A DNA stretch of 64,000 bases, taken from the NCBI GenBank assembly GCA_949357655.1, contig CASHTG010000011.1, positions 62,001 to 126,000 on the forward strand, in the 5' to 3' direction. The translations under genes were made by a program, and so were the position numbers. This DNA is from Parascedosporium putredinis (lineage: Eukaryota > Ascomycota > Sordariomycetes > Microascales > Microascaceae). The notes beneath the pieces were generated by a model, which did no database searches, had not been told where the DNA came from, and saw nothing but the letters and a program-made list of their open reading frames with translations. This document shows, piece by piece, positions 41,703 through 54,647 of this stretch (position 1 is its first letter; every line of letters starts with the position of its first letter).

Positions 41703-44700
41703 GGTGTCTGGGGGCGAAGGGTCGCGATGGGTATTCTTGGATTTATAAAAAAAAGGGGTTCAATGTGCGTTGCAAAGGAGTGAGGCGAGGGAGCGGCAGT
41801 TTGTGGTATGAGCTGATTGCAGCTCTCGGGAGCTCTTTATAGGGGAGCTTGCCCCTCACTTGGCTGAAGTGGAGCCAAGCTCTGGAGCTCCGCCGCTGGC
41901 GGCCTTAGATCATTCGACCGAGGTTTGCATCAGGGACACCTCATCGCTCATCGGAGGGTGCTTAATAATGCAGATGCCGCAGAATGCGCTTGTCCGGATA
42001 GATGGGCGCTAGTCCGATCTCTCCGTCTCAGGCGGAAGAGAAGTGCAAGATTGGGCGAGAAGGAAAAAGGAAACACGACTTTTTCAGGTTGCCAACTCTA
42101 ACTCTTTTATTTTCTTTTCTTTACTTTTTGTGTTTTGTCTTTTGTGAGGATGATCTTATCAGGGGACGATCTGCGGGGCGGCGTTGGCAACCAAGCACCG
42201 ATGGCCCGCATGTGAACTCTCTGTGAGGGAAGCTCCACCCGATGAATCGGCCACGCGGTTCCGCTGAAGCCCACGATATGGACAAGATTTTCCATTTGTA
42301 ATGCGGCATGGAAAATGCATCTATTAATACATGTATGCTGAAGCTGCGCTGGGCATATTACATCAGTCTTTTATTTTTATATACTTTTGCTTATAGTCCC
42401 TTTTGTCCCTTCGTCTCATAAGGGTCCGGCAATTGTGAGAGCTGCCATGGATCAACTTCGGTCTATTGGGTCCGCACTGCTGCATGGCGGAGAATGGCCA
42501 CTGCACGTAAGCGTGAGGACCGGCTTTAGGCCTTGGCACGCGTCCTGCACCTTGGGCTGCCGCAAGCATAGGGGACGGAGGGTCAAGCCACCTCGTGCTG
42601 CGCTATATTCAAGGCCACGGCCCGCGATAGGGATCTTGCGGCATTAGCTCGAATCGCTTCAGAGATTTCGATGCGTGGAAGAGGAAACGCACTCCTGGCC
42701 TGACAGCTGGAGAGTGGGCCATACGTTAAGCGTAGTCTGTGATATGATGATGCTCCGGCAAGGCGCCACTTGGGATTATGCCGCAGCATCTCACGTGCGT
42801 CGTGTCAAAATCTTGAACAATGGACCTGTATGAGCTTTGTCAGACCAGTTATTCGGGCAAACGAAGGAGGAATTTAAACAAATCTCCTCTTCGCCCATAG
42901 CGGTGAGAGAGCAGCAGGCATCACTCTTGATGAATTCGGGAAGAAGTGAGGCCTCATTGATGGCACCAGCCATGTTTGTCGTATAGTGTGAAGCAAGAGA
43001 ATGTGCCTCTCTACGTAGATGGTTATAACTGGCTTCGCTTCCATGTCGAACTCAAGTCGCGAAGAAGCGGACCAATGACTAAAAAGGGATTTGTCTTGGG
43101 AAAAAAGGTATTATCAATTGACCAAGAAGTCAGGCCCGATTTGTGAGCATGCGGAGCCAGTGTACATCCATGGTCGCCACGAATTGCTTCTTTCGGCTTG
43201 GTCCGGACTGGTCTGTCTTTGGTGTGGCGGGGCACGGCGTGGCTGGGCGGGCATAGGATCTGTGGCGCCGGATAACTTCGGCAACCAGAGGCAAGTTTGG
43301 AGAGGATTGTCATGGCCAATCAATGAATGTTACTGATCGGAGCAGGACCACACGAGGAAAAAGGGACTAGGCCGGGTATCTCGGAAGACAGATGGAAGGT
43401 CTGGATTCCGGACAATTTTCACTAACCGCGAGTTGCGTGCCAAGAGGCCTGGAAATGGTGAGACTGCAAATGAAGCCTAGCGCCGTGTTGGTCGAGGGTC
43501 TCCCACCATCACTCTGCTTTTCCTCACAACGCAACTGTTTTGTGGTTCTTCGGGAAGTCAGAAGGATGGGTTGTGGTATGACGGCGCGATTAAGCCGGAT
43601 CCTCTATCCACCTACAGGGAAAACAATTCCTGGGGGTTGTGCCCAACATTGGAGAAGGTTAACTGAAAGAAGGTTGTCGATGGTCAGCCGAATGTGAATA
43701 GAATTTTGCCACTGTCGCGTGGCCGGGAAGGTTTCAACGTTGGATGCCGGACGCTTTGCTGCGGGCTTCTGGGAAAGGCTTACCATCATTTCTTCGGCGC
43801 GACGAGCACGACGAGTGTATCAATACGAAGAGTAATGACGTGGGGTCAGCAAGGTGGAAGGGGGACAAAAATGGGCAACGACCCCTGACCAAGAAGAAGC
43901 GGAAATCTAGCAGCGCCGGTTTCCGTTGTCCGGCTCCCCTGTAGCACATCCACTTCTCGAACTGGGGAAAAAAGGGAGCCATTTTGGTCCTTTTGCCTCA
44001 CCACGCCCTGGAGAGACCAGGATGCCGGACCCTCTCTCTCCCCACTCACCATTTTTGGAAACGCAGGAGTTGCGGAGTATATGCGCATCGAACGAAGGAA
44101 GGGCCCTGCCTCCAGAACGAACGAGTTTGGGGGCATTGGAAAAACTCTGACATTTCACCGGGTCCGCTTTCGGTGGGGCGGCGTTGTCGAGGGTTGAACC
44201 GGCTCCACAGCGGCGGACCGACGACGTCACTTTTCGTGCTGCGCGTTCCGATTGGGGCCGGGCAAGGGACTTGCGTATAACCAGTCTTCTCCGGTCAGCA
44301 GGCAGGGAAGAACGCCTAGAATTCTTCGGCAGTCCGTGGCGTGGGAAGGAAGCCATCGAACTTCACACCGGGTTTATGCTTCCAGCGGAACCTTGTTTTC
44401 GAATCCGGCGGCTTGGAAAAGGTTGTCGTTGTAAGCAAATAGTTGGTGGTGGGGGGCAGGCGAATATGAGGCACGAGGGAGTCAGGTACGATTTGTAAAA
44501 GACAGACGGCTCCTCTTTCCTCCTCCTCCCTCGATCAAATTGGCCGTAGGATGTATGCCCCTTCGCCAAACCGGCAAAGAAAAGGGGAATGCCCAAGAAA
44601 TTGAGCAAGCAACTCTTGGTGGGCTTCCTCTCCACCCATGTTTTGGATCAGCGTGGGTTGTGGAGCCACCGATCGCCCATATTTTCCGTACAATTCTTGG

Positions 44701-45194
44701 CGTTGAAAATACCACGGCGATGACGTACGAGGTTCAGTTGCACCTCCGGCTTACTCTGGTTTTTTTTTTCTCTCTCGCCCTCGCCTCCCCCACCATCTCG
44801 GAGAGGACCCTGGAATAGTGTGCCTGCATGGGGAACGGCGCCGTCGCCTTTTTTCTCCATCCATTCGATTTTCGGACAACAAGATCTTTTCGAAACCCCG
44901 AGCGCCGTGTCGATCATTATCCCTTGGGATCCCCGAGTCCTCTTTCATATAACTCGTTCGCCCTCTTTAGTCGCCCACCTTTTGCCTCACTTCTTCGTTT
45001 TCTCTGTTTCCACCTCTTCACCATCTCTCCTTTTCCTCCAACTTTTGTGTCTTGGCAAAGTCTATATGCCTTCAGTCCTCAACTAAACACGACCCCCAGG
45101 TCACGATCTGTACATATAGGTTGTAGAGACTTGTTCCCGATCAACCGAACCGTTCCACCTCCCCCGACTTTGTGCTCCACGCCCGTCCGACACA
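41703..45194. other. Gene-poor stretch of about 3.5 kb
   Basis: The longest stretch without a supported gene. The left end is the EthD promoter. The right end (about 44740-45190) is strongly pyrimidine-rich, including T10 at 44759-44768, and probably forms the promoter and 5' leader of the permease. No transposon or RNA gene was recognised. Confidence 0.45.
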
Positions 45195-47111
45195 ATGACT
45201 TCTGGTCGGAGTCTTCCGAGTCTTCGGAGCAAGAAGAGCTTCCTCTCCGCCAGCCCCGCCCCAGCTCCGTATCGACCCACGACCACTGCGAAAATGCGGA
45301 CGGTCTACAACGCCGCCTCAATAACCGCCAAATTCAGCTCATCGCCATCGGAGGCTCGATAGGCACGGGCCTCTTCATCGGAATCGGCGCCGGCTTGGCC
45401 AAAGGTGGGGCCGGAAGCCTGCTCGTCTGCACCGTGCTCTACGCCGCCGTCTTGGCCCTCGTGAACAACTCCATCGCCGAGATGAGCACCTACATGCCTG
45501 TATCGGGTGGTTTCCTTCGGCTCGCCGGCGAATGGGTCGACGACGCTATGGGTTTCATGGTCGGCTGGAACTTCTTCCTGTACGAGGCTCTCCTGATCCC
45601 CTTTGAAATCGTGGCCCTCAACCTCGTCTTATCCTTTTGGAGCGACGAAATCACCAAACCGGGGCCGACCGCCGGATTCTGCGCCGCCATCATCATCGTT
45701 TACGGGTAAGAATATGTCCAGACGTGAGTTGACTAGTACAGATGTCCATGACCAAAGGAAGATAACCCCCGCTCCCTTTACCCCCTCTCCTCCCGGAAAA
45801 TGGTGTCATGTGAAGTCAACTTTACCGCCCTCCCCATACCCCCCTCTTCTCCCTCTTCTTCTTTGTGACCACCGTGCTAAACTATGTCTTCTTTTTCTTC
45901 TTCTTTCTTGTAGTATACTAAATGTGCTCGCCGTCGGTGTCTTTGGTGAAGCCGAATTCTGGCTCTCCGTCGGCAAGGTCCTGCTCATCTTCATCCTGTT
46001 TGGCTTTACCTTCGTGACCATGGTCGGCGGCAACCCCAGCATGACGCCTACGGCTTCCGCTTTTGGAAAGACCCCCAAGACGCCTTCGCCACCTACCGCA
46101 CGTTGGGCGACCTCGGCCGCCTCGAGGGCTTCATGGGCGCCCTGGCCTCGGTCGCCTTCTTCGTCGTCGGCCCCGATTACATCTCCATGGTCGCCGCCGA
46201 GGCCAAGCACCCCAGCGTCTACATCAAGACCGCCTTCAAGACCGTCTATTTCCGATTCGGCCTCTTCTTCATCGGCGCCGCCTTGACCTGCGGCATCGTC
46301 GTCGCCCACAACGACCCGGCTCTCGTGCAGATCCACCTCGAGGGCGGCGGCGGTGCCACCGCGGCCGCCTCCCCTACGTGATTGCCATGACCAACATGGG
46401 GATCGGTGTCCTCCCCACATCGTGAACGCTTTGCTCTTCACCACCATCTTCTCCGCGGGCAACACCTACGTGTACTGCGCCACCCGCTCGCTGTACAGCC
46501 TCGCGCTCGAGGGCCGCGCCCCGGCATTCCTCCGGAAGACGACCAAGAAGGGCGTGCCCATCTACTGCTTCTGCGTCACCATGCTCTTCCCCTTCCTCTC
46601 CTTCCTCCAGCTCGACAGCAGCTCTGCCGAGGCGCTGAGCATTCTTCTATCCCTCATCACGGGAGGCGGAATCGTCGACTACATCTCCATGAGCATCACC
46701 TTTCTCTTCTTCTACCGTGCCTGCAAGGTCCAGGGCCTCGATCGAAAGACTCTGCCTTACTACGGATACTTCCAGCCCTACGGTGCCTGGATCGCCCTCG
46801 TCCTGCAGATAATTGTCGTGTACACCTACGGATACACCTCGCTGGCGCCGTTTGACGTTACAAGCTTTTTCTCCAACTACACGATGCAGATCCTCGCGCC
46901 TCTCATGTTTGTGGGATGGAAGCTTCTCAAGCGGACCAAATTCGTCAAGCCGGAAGAGTGTGATCTCGTCTGGGACAGGCCCATCATTGACGCGTACGAA
47001 GAGCGCATGATGATCGAGGAGCCGCCTACTACGTTTTGGCAAGAGATCAAGGCCATGGTTGGCTTCAAGCCCAAGAAAACCCATGTTGCCGCCGGCGAGG
47101 AGAAGGCGTGA
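45195..47111 (+). CDS. Amino-acid permease, YAT/AAT family (four 1-nt frame breaks)
   Basis: Plasma-membrane amino-acid:proton symporter with about 12 helices. The ATG at 45195 fits if one T is added at 45199, giving MTFWSESSESSEQEELP; otherwise the start is unclear. Then GLQRRLNNRQIQLIAIGGSI, GTGLFIGIGAGLAKGGAGSL, NNSIAEMSTYMPVSGGFLRL. The intron is 45706-45913. GGNPQHDAYGFRFW, GFMGALASVAFFVVGPDYIS, AGNTYVYCATRSLYSLALEG and GVPIYCF follow, all standard blocks. C runs are one base short near 46040, 46375 and 46413. Total is 570 codons after repair. The substrate is a proteinogenic amino acid by family; which one cannot be said. Confidence 0.9.
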
Positions 47112-48063
47112 AACCGCTGCGATCTGGGACAGGTAGGGCCCATACGATGGTAGGTGACGAGTGGCTGGCGGATCTGGACTTGATGGGAAAGCTACCTCGG
47201 CCGCGGGGCGGCTGGGCTTTGCAGGATGATACCCCCATGCTACGTTTGTTTTCAAGCCAAGCAATTTCTCTTCCGGTATATATACTCTTGTCTACACAAG
47301 ACTCTTTTTCATTGTATATATTACTGCAGTTACGTGTCAATGACTAAACTTTACTAAATGTCGGAGGAAGCCATCAGATTACTCGTGAAAAATGACTCCA
47401 CTCATTGAACAGCCTACTATGTATTCAGACATCATTCGAAAGAATTCTGTGTATGAAACGATTAATGGGAGTTGGTGATATCTTGGCGCCTCTAGACAGT
47501 ACGTATGTGGCTACGGAGCTCCCGGACTGAAGACGGCAAGGCTCCAGCCCCGGACTAACTGTTTCCACAACTCTATATTCGCCCGGTTTTACGGACGATT
47601 TAGTGACAAGTGACGCTCACCCTGATTTTTCTTAAGAGGTTTAAAGCGACAGAAAGTCTTTTCTTCCATTTAGCTTACACTTATTTCATGACTTTGGAAA
47701 GGCGGCGGGGACTGTGCGCGGGGCTCAGGCGGCGATTCGGCGGCATGTGGAGTTAAGGCGGGAGAACAGGACCGGGGCCTTCCCCGGCTCGGTCGGCTGT
47801 TCCCCCACAACATGGATCACTTGATACATGTCTCCCAGAATTCTTCACAGAAGTATATCCATGGGCGGTTTGTCCAGTTCTGCTACCATTGCATAGATGT
47901 ATTCTGCATCAGCTGATTACGAAGCCATATCCCACCATTCTTGAAAGGGCTACCAACCTACCAGAGTCGTTGATCCACCACAAGATTTCAAGCGTGCCAA
48001 CTGCTGCCAACTACTTGCATTATTTCCGTTTCATTTCCGAGGCCTCAGTGCTCTTTATTCGTC
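47112..48063. other. Intergenic stretch
   Basis: About 950 nt with the permease 3' end and the dienelactone-hydrolase promoter. Nothing else recognised. Confidence 0.5.
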
Positions 48064-48869
48064 ATGGGTGACTGCTGCGTTCGAGGCTTTCAGTGGGACG
48101 CCGCACCCAAAGGAAGGGAGGGTAAGCTCGCTGGCCGGGATTGCTACATCACGGGCTCGAACCAGAATGCGGCTGTCATGATCATTCACGACCTGTTCGG
48201 GTGGACCTTTTCGAATACGCGGGTATTGGCAGACCACTACGCCGCCGAGATTGGTGCAACAGTCTACGTGCCTGATTTGTTAGTTACTATTTTCAAACTT
48301 CCACCTGCAAAATTCCTTTGAATCGGCTAACCAACACAAAATCGGATATTCAGCTTCGGTGGAGAAAGCATCCCAGTAGAAATTCTGAACGACCAAAGCC
48401 GCTGGGCGGAGCTCGACCTCCCCTCCTTCCTGAAGCGCAACGCCAAGGACGTGAGAGCACCCGAGATCTTCGCCTGCGCCGCGGAGATGAAATCCAACCA
48501 CCCCCGCACGGGGATCATGGGGTTCTGCTACGGCGGCTGGGGCGCGTTCCAGCTCGCCGCCAAAGGGTTGGGCCTCGTCGACTGCGTGTCCGTGGCGCAC
48601 CCGACGCTCCTCGAGCGCGAGGAGATGGAAAAGGTGGGCGTGCCCGTGCAGATCCTCGCGCCGGAGATCGATCCGCAGTTCACGCCGGATCTCAAGGCGT
48701 TTTGCGAACGCTGTGATTCCTACGTTGGGCGTGGCGTACGATTATCAGCATTTTCCGGGGTTGGAGCACGGGTTTGCTGTGCGGGGGATCCGGGCAAGCG
48801 GGGGAGAAGGAGGGCATGGAGAGGGCCAAGAACGCGTCGGTGATGTGGTTCCGTCAATGGTTGCAGTAG
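48064..48869 (+). CDS. Dienelactone hydrolase family protein (three frame errors)
   Basis: Alpha/beta hydrolase that in bacteria opens dienelactones of chloroaromatic degradation; fungal paralogues have varied ester or lactone substrates. ATG 48064; exon 1 to 48278, intron 48279-48353, exon 2 to 48869. Motifs: NAAVMIIHDLFGW, NTRVLADHYAAEIGATVYVP, DFFGGESIP, the nucleophile elbow GFCYGGWGAF (Cys), ILAPEIDPQFT (acid) and FPGLEHGFAVRG (His). One T is extra near 48705 and one G is missing near both 48785 and 48805; the repaired protein is 243 residues, ending MERAKNASVMWFRQWLQ. The length and triad order match the family. Confidence 0.87.
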
Positions 48870-49130
48870 ATATGTGCGCTATATATAATCTGTAATGCAA
48901 CATTTTTGGCTCTGTCAACTTTCTTGAGATCTGAGATTACGACAGGGTGTGTCAGGAAATGTGTGAGGAAATATGGCGTAAAAAACGCAAAGGAAAGAAA
49001 ACGTGGTACATTATTAGCACCATAGTATTCGCAGCTATGAATTATACACATACATGAATCCATTTCATTTCATTGATGATCAATACACGATAAAACTCCA
49101 CAAAACCTTGCCTCCAAGCCGCTGGTGCTT

Positions 49131-52077
49131 AATCTATGGGCATCGCAGCCTCAGCACTAAGCATGAAATTATCCCAGTGCGGTATAAAGGGCCCGGGCAG
49201 CCACGATGTCGATTGGGATAGATCAACGTCCCACAGCTCATCGGTAAAACTCCCGGCGCTAGGAATGTCAGGCGCCATGCCGCCAATGCTATCGGCACCC
49301 CAATGTTGCTGCGGCGTTGGCCTTTGACTTCTGCACGAGTTGCATTTATCCCTAACCCCATGGCTGACGCCTGTTCCAGAGGGCTCGGGGACATGCCCAC
49401 CGAGGTAGCCAACTTCTGCAGGGTGCCCGGCACTTGGGCGCTGATATTGTGAGCTGCTGCCGTGAAGCTCGGCGCAGGATCTGGCGGGCGTGCCACTGTT
49501 CGCTGGAGTTTTGGGATAGGCGCGCCTGGGGAATAGACGTTTCGAACCCTCGCGGAGGAGCTGGACGGACTTTTTCGCGATGCTGCTCAGGCTGGTATAG
49601 CGGGAAAGACACTGAACGGATAGCTCATAGCTGGCGGAGAGGGCTGAGGCGGAGATTATGTCGTCGATACCCCTGCATAGGTGGCCGACAAAGAGTGTGC
49701 TGGCAGCGCTATGCAGATCTGGGATGGGGGAGGCAAGGTCAATACTCGGCCCGACAGTGAACTTTTAGGGACGGGGATGTCATCGCCATTTATTAGCGTC
49801 TACATGTACTTACAGCTTACATTGTACCACCACGCGATAAAATCGCGAGAGCGGATTTGCTCGTCAAGAAACTCGACCATCTTTTGAGAAACAAGGAGAC
49901 ACTGCGGAGCCACGTTTCGGAGCATCAGATCCTCGAGAGGGGCGAGTTCCGGGGGCTCTTGCCTCGTGCCGTTGGCTCTTTGGCGCTTTTGCCTCTGGAA
50001 GAAGAGGTCAAGCGCGGGTCTTTGGATGAGGAGCCGAGTGTGCAGAAACCTAGTTGTCATTTGTCAGTTCCGAATAAAACAGGCCAATCCGGCGCCTGGA
50101 AGGGTGACAGAAGACTAGGGGAATGCGACATACCTTAGGTGCAGCCTCTTTGCTTGTTCTGCGAAATCTGGGCCATGATCGTTGGGGCCGTTGGCCGCGG
50201 CGGCTTTCGAGTTTAAGCCAGGGCTACCTGGGGGTTCATAGCGCAGATACGGGGGCAGAGCGTCCCTCCATCGCGTGGCCGAGGCGTCGAGATCGAGCAG
50301 GGCGTTGAAGTTGAGGGACGACTCGGAGGATGACTTGGTCCCGTTGCGATGGAATATGGACTCGTAGGATTCGTCGTCGTCGAGAACTTGGCCCAGGATG
50401 TTGTACAGCTTGATGGTTTGTATGTACGCCTCGAGAAGGCTTGGCATGCCTGGTGTTTGCAAGTTCCACGTATTCTCAACGTCGCCCAACAGGTCGTCGT
50501 CGATGGCCTGTGGTAAGGCAATGGATTGTTTCTCGGTTGTGGTGTTGGTTAGTCGTCGGCCAAAGCACATTGAGACCTCTCCTCGGAGCCAGTTAGCGTT
50601 TACATCTTCGTACCTAACATTTCGTGGGGGTTCAAGCATACCTCTCCAGCAGTACGCAGCCGTACCATACTCTAGCACGCATCTCGCATTCCAGCTGGGT
50701 CGGGCGAGAAATGAGGCCCCGACGACGTGCCTCGTCGATGCTAACATTGAGTCCTATATTTCTCGCCAGGCGAATGGTGAGACTGGAAATATTCCAGCAC
50801 TGCGAGAACCTCTCGGTCGCCTGTAGATAGAAGCCCATAAGGAGCCCGAGCTGTATTAGCTCGATGCCGACCTGGTTATTCAGCATGGTCATGAGGTCCA
50901 AGCCCCTCACGTCGCGGAAGAAGTCGTCGGCTCTGGTCGCATTCTGCTCGAGCTGGCCGGAGCCGAAGAGCGTGGCAAGGGCGAATATGGCGTGCAGAGT
51001 GAACGGGAAGAGCCTCCCACGGCTCCGTTGCTTGCACAAGCCGAAGCAAGTCGGGGCGGACGCGCCAGCGCCGTGGGTGCTGGACTCCCACAGTTGGTTG
51101 TACTGTTTCTGGAATGTGGGTTGATGAAGGATGGGGTACGCCCGGTGGACGCGGGAAAAATACACGGCGATGAGCCCGTCGGCCACGCGGCGCGGCGGCA
51201 ACCGCCATCGCTCGGCGTCCAGGAGGCGTTCGCAAGCGCACTCTTCTGCCTGGTTGTGGGTGCCGCTGGTCATGGGGAGCGAGGAGACGGGGAGCAGGGT
51301 ATGCAAGGATTCGACGTCGGACTGGACGGGCTTCATGAGTTTTTCAAAGCCACTGGGCTCAAAGTAGTCGCACGACGGGGCTCGGTTGCCGACGGCCGAT
51401 GTCTGCGAGCGCGGTGAAGGGTAGGAGGTTTGGCGGGTGCCGGCTGCGGGGACAAGGTAGGATCGAGGGAACGGGGCGCCGGTGGTGGGGGAGCTGTCGG
51501 CGATGTGGATGATTGCTGGGGCGGTCCGGGGACTGATGGCGCTGTGCAGGGTCTGATCGGGGGTGGCATCTAATAAGCCGGTCGTCGAAGCAGAGGTCCG
51601 GCGTTCAACGGGCAGTGGAGGCGGCGGTTGCACGCTTGTATTATAGTTGTCGACAGGGGCGGGCACCGAAGCTCGCGGGTGAGGGTTGGCGATATCTTTA
51701 GTTGAAGCTTCACTTGCCTCGAGTTCTTGCAGCTGATCTCGTAGAGATTGAATCATGCTACAAACGTGCAATTGTTTAGCAATTCACACAAAACTGTTTT
51801 TAAAAAAAACCAAAATTCACGGAAACGGGAACGCGTCGTCGTACCTCAAGTTCCACGCTCTCGCCTCGACCTCGGACGAGTAGACGCAGGTTGTGAGTCT
51901 CTTGGCGCAGCCTCCACACGCCGGGATAGCGCCATCACACCGCCTCTTACGGGAACGGCATTCCTCGCAGGCGAGGGCGGCACGTTTACGCGAGAGCTTC
52001 CTTTACTGGGACCCGGCGAAGGCTCGTCCTCGTTAGGGCGGGCTCGCTTGGCGGGCGGTTCTGAGGCTGTGGTGGGC
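49131..52077 (-). CDS. Zn2Cys6 transcription factor (frame breaks)
   Basis: ATG 52077 (MPTTASEPPAKRARP). The zinc cluster is in the next frame after a missing A near 51985: KRAALACEECRSRKRRCDG, then AIPACGGCAKRLTTCVYSS. An intron near 51770-51843 follows, then MIQSLRDQLQELEA and a long low-complexity Ser/Pro/Thr linker. The fungal_trans region has VADGLIAVYFSRVHRAYPIL, HQPTFQKQYNQLW, FTLHAIFALATLFG, LLMGFYLQATERFSQCWNIS and a further exon VSMCFGRRLTN. Then FIAWWYNV and a last exon to the stop at 49131 (MPID). Several introns and one or two more frame errors are not fixed exactly (near 50640). It resembles regulators of quinate- or amino-acid-type catabolic genes only in general fold; the target is unknown. 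Confidence 0.8.
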
Positions 52078-53133
52078 ATGGTTAGTGTTGTGTGGTGTCC
52101 CGGACAAAACCTGAGTTGTCGACGGAGAGTGGAGTTGGGAGGGATAGGGAAGAGGGAAAGGCAAGAGACACTTGGTTGCAGAATGCAGGTTGGGGGAAAA
52201 AGGCTAATTTTCATTTGTAGTCCGGGTCCCTAGGGAGTTTCTGGGGCTTCCGGGGTAAGTTGTTCGCTGTCGGGTGGTTTAGTCTGTCCCAAGCAACCCC
52301 GCGATCTGCGCCCCAACTCGCTAGTCCCTTTCAAGTGCCTCGGTAATCGATAGTGGGTTTCTTTGAGAAGGGGGCCAACAGTCCCTGAACCTGGGCGTGC
52401 TCGACCCTGTTTACAGTGCGCTACTTCGAGCTTCTTGGGTTTTCTCGGGCGTCATAAGACAACATTGAATTGATTTGGGTAAGATTGAGTGGACGAGCAT
52501 CGCGCATATCTAGGTATAATTTTAGAGCAAGGCCTCTAAGATTGCTACAAACTTAGACAAGGGACAGCCCTGGGGGTTAGGTGCAAAGCGAATCCCACAA
52601 TAACTAGGTTTGCGTCATGGTGTAGGGAGCAAGTGAAAATTCTGTATTCTGTGGACACAAGACTGGGCCTGATGATCCGACAGTGGCAACCTTTACACGG
52701 TTTCGGAGACAACCCGGGTTTATTAGTCCTGGTCAAAATCTACATGTACTCGGAGAGCCAAGGAAACCTTGTCAAGGAAACCTTGTCAATCGTTAGCTTG
52801 AGAGCACCTGCTGGAACGGCTCCAAATGAGTAAATCCCCGGGTAGGGTTCTATCGTGAACCTCATGTTTAAGCAACAGCCAAAGAATGGTGAATTGTTCA
52901 CTTTCCAGCGATGGCCCGTGTGCTGATCCCACGTCGAGACGTTTCCCAGGGCGGGCGTTGCACTTAATCGTGGACATTACACCGATTCCTCGGTTCATAA
53001 CTCGACGGCTACCAGTTGGCCAGCAATCATCACCAACGGCCTCTTAACTTCTAAACTAACCGTAAAATATCGCCATGCCATACGGCAAATGGCGGGAATC
53101 ATAACAAAGGTCCATTTCATTACATCAAGAATC
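52078..53133. other. Intergenic stretch with a tandem palindrome
   Basis: About 1.05 kb between the regulator start and the end of the 2-oxoadipate dioxygenase-like gene. It holds the repeat at 52759-52786; no gene seen. Confidence 0.5.
52759..52786. repeat. Two tandem 14-bp palindromic units
   Basis: CAAGGAAACCTTGT occurs twice head to tail (52759-52772, 52773-52786). Each unit is itself an inverted repeat (CAAGG AAA CCTTG). Confidence 0.85.
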
Positions 53134-54647
53134 CTACTCCAGCAACAGTTGAGAAAGGCCCAATTCCTTCGCGCACCGGTCGAGGCTCTCCTGCTCAAGC
53201 TTCTGATACACGTCGAACTGGCTCATAATCTTACACCCCAAGATGTCTTCCAGGTCCGACATGCTGTTGTCGGCCTCCCTGATGGGCGACTGCGATACGT
53301 TCTCACCCAGGTTGGACTTGAAGATTCCGGCCGCGGAGAGGGGCAGGAAATCCTCGTACGTCAGGGGCTCGCATTCCAGGACTCCTTGTGCTAGTAGATC
53401 ATCCACGCGGTTGCATGTCGTGCTCGCGCTGCTATCGTAATCTCCCGATACGCGGTAGCGAAATACACCAACCCCTTCTCCTCAGTTCATCCCAGTCGTC
53501 TGGGTAGGCCTCAAAGACCTTGGCCAACACCCGGTCGAATCCTTCCACGTCGTCGCTAGCCCCAGACTCGGCGTTCTGTGCCGTGACCTCTCGCAGGAGT
53601 TCGTCGTACAGATCCCGACCCCGACGCGTCACCGCGGCGCCTCGTTGTTCAATCTCACCGAACCGCGCCGTATGTGATCCGGGCGTAACCCCACCGGCGA
53701 CGCTAGGGAAACTTACGGGCTCTTCCAAGGCCTTGAAGCTCGTCTGACGCAGCAGAATGGGGCACCTGCGCCTAGGGGTCCCTCGATCCTCTCTTTGGCG
53801 GGCAGACCACGTTTTATCATGGCCTCCTGCACGAGGTCGATGTCTAACGTACGGGGTGTTAGGTGGTTGATGTGCGCGCTGGGGAAGCAGACAATGTCGG
53901 CGATCATGGGGTGCTCTTGTTTTAACTTGAGGTAGTCGTCCAGCGAGACGGTCGACTGCGCGTGCCACTTGAAAATCTTCAAGCTCTCCGTCACGAAAAC
54001 ATCCGCATCCTCGGGCGCCACCGCCCCGCCGCTCGCCTCTGCCTGATCTAGTATCTCGAGCAAGCGAGGCGTGAAGAGGGACCGTTTTTCCAGCACCCTC
54101 TCCACCGTCTCGCGCGTCTCGGCGGAGAGGAGGTCTTTGCGCAGCACGGAGGTGAAGACGCGGAAGGGGTTGCTGGACAGGGAATCTTCCGAGACGGGGC
54201 GGAAGGCGGTGGCGTGCAGGGGAAATCCACGACGGTGAGGTCGTAGTAGCCGACGGGTTGCATGCCGAGGACAGAGAATAGGCGCTTGATCACGCGCATT
54301 TCGGAGTCGGATCCGATCCTGATGGCGCCGTGGCGCTCGAGGTTGTGCCTCACGGGGAGGTCGCGGCGGGCGAGCCCCTGCTGCCGCAGCACGGAGTCGT
54401 CCACGTTGCGGACGATTTTGAGGAGGTCTCCGTATAAGGGTACCTCGGATCTGTACATCTCGGAGAGGGCGTAGGTGAATTTTGTCCTGAGGTCATCTTG
54501 GCTCCAGCTTTGGCTTTGTCTGCGGATTTGGGTTAGTCATAGATGTGCGAAGAAAAGAATGGCATGGATCGGGTTATGCGCGCGTTTGTGCCGGTCATGT
54601 TGAACTTACGATGTCGGCGCCTCTGTGATGGAAATTTGGCTGGGCAT
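53134..54647 (-). CDS. 2-oxoadipate dioxygenase/decarboxylase family (DUF1338, HglS-like; frame breaks)
   Basis: Non-haem iron enzyme family; the bacterial member turns 2-oxoadipate, a lysine breakdown product, into D-2-hydroxyglutarate and CO2. ATG 54647 (MPSQISITEAPTS), intron 54520-54609, then SWSQDDLRTKFTYALSEMY and RSEVPLYGDLLKIV. Conserved: NLERHGAIRIGSDSEM, LGMQPVGYYDLTVV, NPFRVFTSVLRKDLL, MIADIVCFPSAHINHLTPRT (iron-binding His) and PILLRQTSFKALEEPV. FGEIEQRG follows. Frame changes are needed near 54225, 53760 and 53470. The C-terminal part (LDRCAKELGLSQLLLE) is longer than in bacteria. Function is assigned from family; I have no direct evidence of substrate. Confidence 0.83.
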
